From Valencia hispanica (Eukaryota; Chordata; Actinopteri; Cyprinodontiformes; Valenciidae), in contig OY747712.1 of assembly GCA_963556495.2 (NCBI GenBank), positions 21,722,735 through 21,786,734 of the forward strand: a DNA stretch of 64,000 nucleotides, written 5' to 3'. Both the position numbers and the translations under genes were made by a program. Each line of letters begins with the position of its first letter. Positions within the stretch are counted from its first letter, which is position 1. Shown here in pieces: positions 22,736 through 64,000 of the stretch. The notes below the pieces were generated by a model, which was not told the origin of the DNA, did no database searches, and worked only from the letters and a program-made list of their open reading frames with translations.

Positions 22736-25700
22736 CCAATAAATATAATCTATATCCACTGGGAATAAAATGCTTACTATGCATATTTCTTTACTAGCTT
22801 TTTTGATTTTGAATGAGAGGTCAAATGTATTGCAAAGTAATGACCATTTAGGATTTTTTTCCCAGAAAGTCCAATGATTGAAAAACAGGACGTTTTTTGT
22901 CTTTTACTGAAAGAATTCTTACAGTCTTTGAGAACACAGGGTGAGAACTACCAAAAATATTACATTTGCATTTAAGTAGGAAAAATAAAGTATATTCAAA
23001 CAGAATAAAAGGCTTCCTGCAGGTGAAACTAAGACATACAGTAACAGCTGACGAGGAGGGCAGCGAGGAGGAAGGCCCCCCCCCACCAAAGGGATCAATG
23101 CACATAAATGCAGAAGGTCACAGACCTTTGACATCTCCTTTAAGCGGGGGGAGGGACACAGGCCTTTGTCACATTGCTTTTAATGATCCAATTGTCAAGT
23201 GTGTCATACAACTTTATACAGCCCCAACACTTTGATTCACATTTCCCCCCGTGTACGCATCAACTGCATATCCATTTATGAATCATATCAGCCACAGTTT
23301 TAAGTTTTGATGATAAAAATTCAAGCTATTTCTCCATATCATACTTAATTTCTATCCCACTGCCTTGTTTAGCTTTTCATGACTCCCACATCTGTTTATC
23401 CCTTTTCACCCTTCTCTTCCCCATCAAAGCCTCCCTTTAGCTGAACTCCAGCCCTTATCTGTGTTTCCACTCCCTTGGATTATTTGATGCATTTCTTAGC
23501 ACATATTTAAACACTTAGATAGGCAGGATATGCTTACATTTTATTCATGCTTCTACTGAAATTATATCAACAAGAGGTCATTTGGTCCATCCATAAATGA
23601 GTGGTTCCAGATGTGCACTTGGGGGGATGAAGCTGTTCAAACTACCGCTTCTGACTAACAGAGGGTGATTTAGAGTCACTGAAGGTTTTTTTTCATTGAT
23701 TTGTACCCAGACATTTGCAGTGAACACGATGTTCCTGGCTTATTATAAAAGGCTTAATGTTTACAAGAATGCATGTGGAACACATTTAGCTCTGTAAATC
23801 CGAGCAGAACGGATCTTTTTTATTTTAGTGTTTGGTTAAATATCAACTGATCTACAATAAACTAAATTAGTTAATTTGATATCTATTCCAGTCTACCTCA
23901 CACTGAAAACTGTGACAACAAAAGCATAGAAAGATGCAGAAATTTGTACAGGCTCTAGTTATTTTTATTTGAGTCTCTTTCTCTGCAAACTGCATGAACA
24001 ACTTCTTACAGATGCAACTTTATCAGGATGCCTGATTTTGAAAATGACATGAAACTGATAAAAAGCTGTTTGATTTCTTTCAGAAAAGATTTAAGAATTA
24101 CTTCACATCTGAACTGAATGTGTTGCAAGTCATAAAACCAATGGAATTTGTTAGTTGTTTTGAAGTGATCTAATGGTAGTTAAGTTGCTAACAATTTTAG
24201 GCACACAAACTGAAAAATCATGTTCACAGAGTTTGTAGAGTAGTTTATATGTCCCTACTTGATGGTTAGAAGGAGCTTATACCTGCAACTTTCACCATGT
24301 TTTGAAGGTGTGGCAGACATTTTGGATATTGAACTCAAGGTTGCGCTGAGATTTCCAACTTTCCAAGTCAGAGTTTCGACATCTGGACACATTCATGGAT
24401 CATTTATTGCTGGGAAATTGGAAAATATGACATCATAACTAAAAGAGCATAAAACTTGTATTAAGTATATAATTTACAATTCTCATCCTGAAAATAGATT
24501 GCAAATGTACACAAATAGCGAATGGACAAAATGACCAGCTCTAAGAATTTCCATCATATTATACCCTCTAATTTAAAATCCTTTCTTTGAGATGTCAGAA
24601 AGAGGCCCTCTTGTTTAAGGAATCATTGAATCATGCTGCCCCTCCCATACTTGTTGCTGCCCACTGCTGTTTAGCTAGCTGAGTTCAGTCAGCTGTGCAG
24701 CAGTGCTCAACTTAATTTGACTGAAGATAGGCTTTTAAACTTTTGTCTTACTACAAGTAAGACACATTTGGCTGTTTGGACATATTTCTGATAGGAAATA
24801 AAAATAGACCCCCAATGACATGGGAGTCTTCTTTTTCATATTGTAGCGATTCCTCCAGCCATTTGTCAGTGTTAGTATTTATTTAACAAAATTTTCTTAT
24901 ACGCTAATAAATTTTGTTTATAATTGCACTTTTTCTACAAATTTTGGTTAGGACAATTGTTTGCTAATATAGGTTCCCATACTTAGTGAACAGCTTATGT
25001 ATGTAGGCCTATGTTTAAACCACTAACCATATTTATTTATTCATTCATTTCCTGAGCTGTAAAGAACAGCATCTGGAGGGGACTCATGATCCAACACCAG
25101 GAAGTTTAAGAATCCATTAGTCAGCTGAAAGGAGTGAACTTGGCTGTGGGAAAATTACCAAAGATCTCAAAATGCAAATGATTGGTAATGTCTTAGAGAT
25201 TGGTTTTCCATTTGAACATTATTTTTAATTATTATTTGTTTGCTTTAACTAGTTTCCTAGGCTGATTCGCTTTTGTTTGTGAAGAAAAAATCTTCTCATT
25301 TTTGTTTTTGTATAGGCTGGTCTTTCTGCATATATGTCCCTGTGTGTTCATTGTTGGGTTAGATCAGATTTGTTTGTTTTTTTCCTTAGGTATGTTTGGC
25401 TTAGTTAACTTCATTTTCTTTGGAGTCCTTTCATACATGTTTGGATTATTTGCTTTTCTATGGATTTTGTAAATTCTTTTTGACAAAATTAGAGAGAATA
25501 TTTAAATTACCTTGGTTTATGTATTATTATAATCCATTTTTGATATTTCTGGGTTTTTCTGCAGACATTACTAATTTCTGGTGATGTATATAAATACCTT
25601 ATCCAGCACTGATGTTTCAGGAACTATTTTCAGACCACATATTTGTGCCAACAGCAGTGGAATAAGCAAAATCCCAAAAAGACCATCTTAACTCATGGCT

Positions 25701-27590
25701 CAGCAATTTGATAAATAACCCTTATTTTAAGGATCACCTGCTTTCTACGTATTGTCAGAAATGCAAGAAACAAAAAACGCTGATCTCTCTCTCTCTCTGG
25801 CTGGGATTTCATCCCCTGTGCCATCAGCACTAATGATCAAAAAAGTCCACAGTCAGAGACAGGTATTAAAAAAAAACATCTGTCTGTACTGCCGAGCAAT
25901 CTCTGTGGTCCTTTTGCAACTTAACTATTACAATTGGTCTGAGTGGTTGTTTCAAAACAAAGGTTCTGTCTCACGGATCAATATGTAAAATTGATATGTT
26001 TCTGGAGCTGGCTGAAAAAAATCATGTAAACAGAAAACAGTGTTTAAGATAGCAATGCAAATCAATAGGTATGTTATGACACTGAGCAAATATAAAAGTG
26101 ATCTCTCACACTCTGGTATGCCTTAAGAGGGATTATAAAACAAATTACTTTTCATATGAGCAAACATTTTCTGTATTTCTCCCAAAAAATAAGAGAAACA
26201 AGCAGCAAAAGCAGAGTCCTTATAAAAGGTAAAATGTATTGGGAGAGAATGAGAGAAAATAAATCAGTCTGTTACCGTGGTGACAACTGTCTCATCCACA
26301 AATGGATGTGAAATATTATCCATTGTAAAGCTTATTCAGAAGAGAAATGACAAATGGCATTTTTGGGACACCTTTTTTGCCTCAGCACATCTTTTAAAAA
26401 ACAAGTCAGGTAAAAAGCAGAGTGTAAAGATGAAGTATTGTCATGATGTGATAACAAGAATATTTAGGCATGCTAACTATATGTGTATTATAAACATTTA
26501 GGCTGGAAAAGTATTAGATTTTTATTTTTTATGGAAAATATGGAAATGTTATTAAATCTGTTTATGGAAATTACCAACATCTATGATTTAGTGTTACATA
26601 ATGACCAGAATTTGAACTACACAATGCATCATTTTTTTAAGAGCATATACATCTCTATTGTTTTGCCATTTTGAAAAACCTCTAACACCGCCATTCAGCA
26701 CCAAAGCTGGTGGCTTTAAGCCCCCCAACAAAGAAACACGAGGACAGAGACGTCAAGGCTATTTTCAGGGAGAAAACCTGTCCGCTTGCAGGAGTGGTGT
26801 CACGGGGCCTTACTTATCTCCTCCCAGATTAAGTCTCAATTGTTGGTCAGGAACAAAGGCAGTCAGTGAGGAAACCAGCCCCCCGAGGGCCAGATGGTCA
26901 GCGTCCAGAGCCCCCCCACCACCTGACCCCTCCAGCTCTTGCTCTCTGTGACTGGACTGCACGTGCTTTCATCGAGACAGGCCACCCAGCTAATTCACAA
27001 TGCTCACCACATATAACAGTAATACCTGGGTGATATCAAGGCATAAAGAACTCTTTCTTTTTATTGCATAATAATGTGGAGAATGCTAAAAAAGGAATAT
27101 GAATTTTATAGGTTGTTAAAAATAGAATCAAAATAACTTATTTTGCTTGCAAATCTTACTTAAATATACTGATCGGAATTTAACTTGAACTGTTTGTTCA
27201 GCTCACTATTAGCTTTTCCTATTTCTCGTGTGCTGTGTCCAGCTGTTGGTGGTATTCTAAATTAATACATCAACCAATTAAAAGTTAGAACTTTCATATG
27301 AGCTGTGGAAGAAAAAATATCTAAGTTGGATCAAGAATTTAAGTTTGTATTGAGCTGTAGCTCATTTATGGACTCTGCTGAAGCTAAAGTCAAACATGCA
27401 AGCAAGCTTCTAATCCCTCAGGTAGCCATTGCTAGTGAATAGCACATCTCAACTATGGCTATCAGGGAAAAAGGTTCATAAACCACTTTGTTGGACTAGA
27501 TTTTTTTATTATTATTACTATTTTAATGTTTTATACCTCATTCACAAGCCAATTATTTTTTTTAGGAACTATCGTTTTTATAGTTCCTGC
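22736..27590. other. Intergenic, two candidate noncoding elements
   Basis: No gene seen. 23040-23240 (with CACAGACCTTTGACATCTCC and TTTTAATGATCCAATTGTCA) and 26690-27010 (with GATTAAGTCTCAATTGTTGG) are compositionally distinct, non-repetitive and without coding frames. They resemble vertebrate conserved noncoding elements, which only alignment can confirm. Confidence 0.45.
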
Positions 27591-27897
27591 TCAACATCCC
27601 TACAATTAGAACCAAACATGGAGAAGCAGCTTTCAGTTTCTATGCTCCCCTTATCTGGAACAAACTTCCAGATTACTGCTAAATTGCTGAAACACTGAGT
27701 TGTTTTAAATCAAAGCTAAAAACCCATCTGTTCAGAGCTACCTTTGAGTAATGTTTTAATGTGTCATATGTTTTGTGTGTGTTTTATGCTTTATTGTTGT
27801 TTTTACTCTATCACCTAATCACCCAATGCCCCTATATATTATCTTGTTTTTGAAAGTGTGCTATACAAATAAAATTGCCTTGCCTTGCCTTAACATG
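27591..27897 (+). mobile_element. L2-type LINE 3' end
   Basis: CAACATCCCTACAATTAGAA then TGGAGAAGCAGCTTTCAGTT is the last coding stretch of a fish L2-like element. The 3' tail GTGTGCTATACAAATAAAAT with TTGCC repeats follows. A second copy of the family lies at 47000-47720. Confidence 0.75.
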
Positions 27898-30090
27898 AGA
27901 GAACAAACCACTATGAAAAATGGAGGGTGCTGACATGACTCCATGAAGTCATTTTGATTGTGGTTAAAGAGATTAGTTTGTAAATGTAATGTTTGATAAT
28001 AATTCTATTCTAACAACATTAACTACTTTGTTTTGCTAGCATGTCCTAGATTTTAAACTTAGGATGTTGGATCAGTCAACTGTTAGCTATTCACATTTGT
28101 TGTACAGTATCAAGCCGGGAACAGTACGGTTAATATGTGTATTATAAATGAATATATTAACTTAGTCATAGTTAAAAACTATTCTAACACCCTATAGGCA
28201 GAGTAGATACAGTCACATTGACATGTTATGAGCATAGGACCATAATATACTATATCACAAATTGCTGTTGCGGGTGCAGTAGATGCAATTTGTTCCATAG
28301 GTTCTATTCTATTATTAGTTTTTATTACTTTTACTTTATTAATTATTCTTAATTGTTATAACCTGTCAAATCTGTTGCCTGAACCTGGTATGGCCTGGCA
28401 TGCTGTCACAAATTTAATCAAGTTAAGGTGCAACAAATTTGACCACTGGTACAACAAGCCAGCCAGGCTCACCATTCTGTTTGCATAAGCTGCCTGGACA
28501 GATCACGGTTAAAACAACTATTGTAAGACTTGTGGTTTAGAAATTTTCTGTGTCAAAGCAAAATCTTCTGTTTCTATCCAGCTTTAACTAGTTTAGCAAC
28601 AGCAATAATGCTAAAGTCAAACTTGCTAACAAGCTGAGTTACCCAGAGACAGTCGTTGACAATGGACCACACCCCTGTATTCACTTTGTAAAGGTTTCCA
28701 TGCCATTATGCTAAAATACATCTAAAATCTTTGTACCCAGCTTTGACTAGTACTGCTACAGTTAAACTTGCTAGAAAACAGAGCTCTATAACTCTGAAAC
28801 AGTCATATCTAAGCAATGGTTACTAAAGAAACAATTTATATGCCACTTTGTTAAAATACATTTTATACATGTATTCACAATAAACATTTTCAGTACATTT
28901 TCGGGAAGCACGTGTGCTGAATGAAAACAGCTGTTTTAAACCTGAACACAGCCTGGAACTCTGGGAATTCTGCAGTGCATTTTTAAAGAGCGAGACCAAA
29001 ACAAGACAGTATGGAATCAAAACTATAACTAAAGTCTGATTTTTGGGAACATAAAGGTTCTTATGCAGCAATAGTGGGGATCGAGAAGGAAGGGTGGATT
29101 GAACAAAAGCTCCATGTTTAACAACAATAATGCAGCTTGTAATTACCTCTTAATTACCTCAAATAATTCGAAGGAGAATGTAAATATCACTATATACAGA
29201 GATGAGCAAAATTATTTGATTAACCTGTAAGAATTTAACAATCTTAGCAAAATAAGTGTATTTAAAAAATGGACAGAATTTAAGGAATCCATTGAAGCTG
29301 TGAACATTTTATTTTAGAGATACTGATTACAACCTGTCCCATGTAAATGCAGGCAAATTATACCACATTTTAAGTTTGTTTCATAAGTGCGTGCCTGTAG
29401 AATTACTTAGAAATTTAATTGTCACAAAGTAAAGTTTTATCAGCCTAGAAAAGAAATGGCTCCATATGGAATAACAAAAAAAGTTTTCATACACATAAAT
29501 TAAGATAACCATCTTGTATGATTAACACGTTGGGAATAAATGCTATTGAACCCAATGTATGACAAAAAAAAAAAAAAGATTTATAGATAAATGACCGAAG
29601 ACATCTTCTCTGCACTGTCATCTTATCTCAGTCTGTTTCAACACCAAGCCTTAGGCAACCGCTGTTTTCTGCAGACAGACGCTTAAATTTGTGGTTTGGC
29701 TCCAGACCCCGTATACTTGACATGACTTCATCAACAATGAGTCAACACAGGCAGAATCAATACCCTCACAAGATAAAGACATTTCCTCTAGCACTAAAAT
29801 TGTCATCGCAAATGAAAAATTATATTGGCGACTAAAAAGACTTTAGGCTGCCAGGAGTTGGTTACATTCACAGACTTACAGTCGGCCATCCATTAGGCGA
29901 GGCTTCCCAAACAAATGAAGAAAAACTGGTTTTTCTAAGCGAAATTCGTGCTTTAAAAAGAGCAAAGAAAAAACGTTTTCCGATAATTTTGAACGGATTG
30001 TGCAACAATATCTTTGTTAGTAAAAAAAAACAAAACATTTGCATTTCCTCTGCTCTGTGGAATATTTTAACATTTCCCGACAAAATCTGC
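27898..30090. other. Intergenic with a diverged tandem duplication
   Basis: No gene seen. 28565-28729 and 28730-28862 are diverged copies of one unit: each has CCAGCTTTxACTAGT, then AAACTTGCTA, ACAGTC and a CAT/TATGCCAxTxTGxTAAAATAC end. A third related piece lies at 27380-27500. Confidence 0.55.
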
Positions 30091-30218
30091 CGATGGACGA
30101 AACTTTGACAGACTGCTTGTGCGCGACCACCGTCCTGACAGTGTCACCGCCGTGCAGTCGTGACATGTACGTGAAATTATCATGCGTTTACTGTTAAACA
30201 CCGCACTTAAAGTCTTAC

Positions 30219-30401
30219 CTTGTGGACTCTGGAAGCCGTTACGCGGCCATGTCCGTGGATGGTCGCGTCTGTGAGCGTGAAGTTGAGCCCCTGACTCAAA
30301 ACGCCACCATCACCATCGATGCTGCTCCGGACACAGCTGATCTGCGCACAGCTGACGTCAGAACTGTACTGTAAACGCTGTGTCAATTTAGAGTAGCCCA
30401 C
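30219..30401 (-). other. Candidate first exon of a divergent minus-strand transcript
   Basis: On the minus strand the sequence reads CCACAAG|GTAAGACTT, a very strong splice donor with the exon ending at 30219. It sits in a CpG-rich block with a perfect CRE upstream. An open frame from an ATG at 30401 runs through the donor, but a short ATG GCC GCG TAA frame also occurs, so the exon may be untranslated. No protein family was recognised and the next exon was not found. The rock1 promoter is about 1.7 kb away in the opposite direction. It could also be a lncRNA exon or chance. Confidence 0.3.
30353..30360. promoter_or_regulatory. Full palindromic CRE (TGACGTCA)
   Basis: Perfect CREB/ATF consensus within the CpG-rich block next to the minus-strand candidate exon. 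Full CREs in CpG-rich DNA are usually promoter-proximal. Which promoter it would serve is inference. Confidence 0.5.
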
Positions 30402-30609
30402 ACTCCGCTCAGTTTGTTGCGAAAATCAGGGGTACAAAAACCAAATGGCAGGCACAAACACAATAAAGGACCATCACAACCAGTAACAGTCGGACTTGTG
30501 TATTTTGGTCTTTCTAAGAGGTGGAAAAATAAATACCAAAATAAAAACCCAAAGTAAATCGTTTGTGAAAATTGTTGTGCAAGAACTAAAACATCTGACC
30601 CTAACAGAT

Positions 30610-30897
<288 letters not shown>

Positions 30898-31949
30898 GAA
30901 CATGTACAGAACATGCTATTCCTGGGCAATGCCGATTTTCACTTTTCTTTTTCAGTCAATTTCACTTTTGACGGATTCCCCAAAGCTAATACACTTTAAA
31001 AAAGGTACACGCGCGTTTGTTTGTGTGGAGGTATTAGATACTAGCAGAAAATAAAGGGATAATAAGGTTATCCCAATTTGTGCTTCAACATGTCCCTAAC
31101 CTATATGTCATTTTTACTTGACCCAAAAGAGCGTCCAATATCTTTGTCCCAGAAAAGTTAAGATCATGAACCTGATTCAAGTTCCTTATTCAAAGAAGCA
31201 AGGTTCTGACATAAATTGCAAAACATCCCCCTCTACCGGCTATCATTAACAATGCTATTTGGCATTTGAGCATTTTTAAATGTTTGCATGTGTTTGTATG
31301 TTTTTGTTTTTGGACACATTCCTTGTATCCAAACTATTCATTAAACTGTGCTGAGCTGTAAGCCTCTCTGATTGACTAGATATTAATCCTTCACTCTACA
31401 AAAGCAAAAACTATAATCAAGAAAAAAAAAATCATTTTCACAATAAAAACAATAAAATTAAAATACATTTCTCCAGAGGAACAAATCACATACAAGTCAG
31501 AGTGCTTTTGGTTGTTGTGATTATATTTGATTGTGTTTGTTTTTGAGCCCCTAATTTTCGCAACAAGCTGCTGTCTATCTAGGCTTGACGACTTACATGT
31601 GTAAATACATTATTTTGCCATGTTATTTGATGGCTTTATTTCACAAAATGCTAATTTTAAGAAAAAGAAATCTGGTCAATAAAATATGTGGGCAAAGGGA
31701 TGATATACTGTAAAGTGCTTTTAATGTTTTTGACAGTGTGGATTCGCTCTCACCAGAACCCCATATATGGTTTATTTTACCGAAACAAACAGGAAATGGA
31801 AGAATAGAACATTTGAACAAGTGAAAGCAGAACAACTTTTTTTTCTTTTTTTACGTTAACATGTATGATCATTTCTACTTGTTTTTTAAAAACTAAAGGT
31901 AATTATAAATCGTACATTTAAACATTTGAGATTGCAACGTGTTGCATCT
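30898..31949. other. Upstream of rock1 promoter, no gene seen
   Basis: AT-rich, low-complexity DNA without recognised repeats or coding frames. Confidence 0.6.
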
Positions 31950-31976
31950 GCAAGTCCCTTCAGTGCGGCTCAGCGC

Positions 31977-31988
31977 GGCGCATGCGCG
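31977..31988 (+). promoter_or_regulatory. Near-consensus NRF1 binding site
   Basis: GGCGCATGCGCG matches the NRF1 palindrome YGCGCAYGCGCR at 11 of 12 positions. NRF1 sites are typical of housekeeping CpG-island promoters. It lies about 800 bp upstream of the rock1 ATG, inside the CpG-rich block. Confidence 0.55.
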
Positions 31989-32552
31989 CTGTGCTTGACA
32001 TTTTGAAGCAGCTCCTCCGGGGTGTTTGAACAGGAAGGCGGACATGTTGGCCGAGCCGTGTGAGAAAAAATTGTGCACAGTATGCGATTGTTTTCCGAAA
32101 ACTAAAACACATCTTACGTGATTCCTATTTATATTCAGCGTGAGAGCTCCTGCAGTTCGGCCGGGGGGAAACAGTCGACAGTCATTGACAGCTGAAGGGA
32201 CGCAGCGGAAGGACTTGCGTTGAAAACGTTAAAGCGACTCCGTGTTTAAACTTCGAAATTTGGAAGAAGCAGAAGTTTTTCCACCACCACTTCTACTTTT
32301 GAGCTGTCAGATTGTGGCTTTCTGCAGGGGCCTGGTACAGCTATGGGAATACGCCAGGATTAGTCTTCCCTCTAAGCGTTTATTTTTGAACATTGCATTT
32401 ACCTATAATTGCCTTTTGTTTGGAACGTTTTAAGCCCTTATCCTCAGCGGCATCCTACGGAGGTTGTCTAATCTGTCGCCGCATTTATCTGTGCCACTGA
32501 AGTTGTTTGTCTGTTGTACCGAGGGAGGGAAAAACATTCCCCGGCGTGGAAA

Positions 32553-32627
32553 ATGTGGAGTGTTAGGTGCCACCTTAACGCCTTGATTGTCAGTGAAAGC
32601 TCTGGGACAACGATGCTTTTTCTTTGA
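32553..32627 (+). other. Upstream ORF in rock1 leader (24 codons)
   Basis: ATG TGG AGT GTT opens a 24-codon frame ending at TGA 32625-32627, 144 bases before the rock1 ATG. A nested in-frame ATG lies near its end. If the transcript starts upstream of 32553 this uORF would be translated first and could dampen rock1 translation. The peptide resembles nothing I recognise. Confidence 0.45.
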
Positions 32628-32666
32628 GCCTGCGGTGTAAAGTTCACACGAAGAAAGGGACGTTTG

Positions 32667-32704
32667 GCTGGCTAGCTACCACTGGCTAACGCTAGCTAGC
32701 CAGC
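32667..32704 (+). repeat. Perfect 12-bp hairpin in rock1 leader
   Basis: GCTGGCTAGCTA (32667-32678) pairs perfectly with TAGCTAGCCAGC (32693-32704) across a 14-base loop. The structure would sit 67 bases before the start codon in the mRNA. Confidence 0.75.
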
Positions 32705-32771
32705 TTTCTTGCCTCGCCAGTGAGCTGTTTTTGTTCATAACCCACCCTCGGGACTGTACCTGACAGCAGAT

Positions 32772-64000
<31,229 letters not shown>

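Larger units (their letters stand above)
31950..32771 (+). promoter_or_regulatory. rock1: rock1 CpG-rich promoter and 5' leader
   Basis: A block rich in CpG and GC stands out from AT-rich flanks and ends at the rock1 start codon. There is no TATA box near an obvious start, so initiation is probably dispersed, as in CpG-island promoters. The leader appears unspliced up to the ATG, but the transcription start cannot be placed from sequence alone; roughly 32.05-32.2 kb is a guess. Confidence 0.7.

Noticed and set aside
32242..32433. A 63-residue frame in the rock1 leader
   Set aside because: Its apparent start is GTG, not ATG, and it has no similarity; treated as untranslated leader.

Overview
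The window is vertebrate nuclear DNA, almost certainly from a teleost fish. The evidence is AT-rich intergenic DNA, a multi-exon gene with GT-AG introns, and a repeat load typical of ray-finned fish: Tc1/mariner, hAT, L1 and L2 elements, an RNase H-bearing LINE, tRNA-like short repeats, and the 'GTTTATTTATATAGCGCC' family. A percomorph, perhaps a killifish relative, is a guess from repeat flavour only.

Layout. Positions 1-30,000 hold no protein-coding gene I can support. They contain decayed transposons, simple repeats, two strong inverted repeats and several GC-richer blocks that might be conserved noncoding DNA. The largest mobile clusters are 13.6-16.6 kb (an RNase H-type LINE 3' end with its GAA tail, then a truncated L1) and 19.6-22.7 kb (a minus-strand Tc1 relic split by a solo LTR and by a second insertion). 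Around 30.1-30.4 kb a CpG-rich block with a perfect CRE and a strong minus-strand splice donor may be the first exon of a divergent transcript. A long compound microsatellite (30.6-30.9 kb) lies between it and the next promoter.

From about 31.95 kb to the end lies the 5' half of rock1 (Rho-associated coiled-coil kinase 1) on the plus strand. It has a CpG-rich promoter with a near-consensus NRF1 site, a 5' leader with a 24-codon uORF and a stable hairpin, and 18 coding exons. These encode about 695 residues: N-terminal dimerisation region, complete AGC kinase domain, hydrophobic-motif tail and the first third of the coiled coil. The gene runs off the right edge, so the Rho-binding, PH and C1 regions are not here. 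Intron 1 is 18.6 kb and holds nested hAT elements, a nearly intact Tc1/mariner, an L2 LINE tail, tRNA-like repeats and a TA microsatellite.

I found no previously undescribed functional system. The points most worth checking are the minus-strand candidate exon, the rock1 leader (uORF plus hairpin), the long perfect inverted repeats and the nested transposon stratigraphy.
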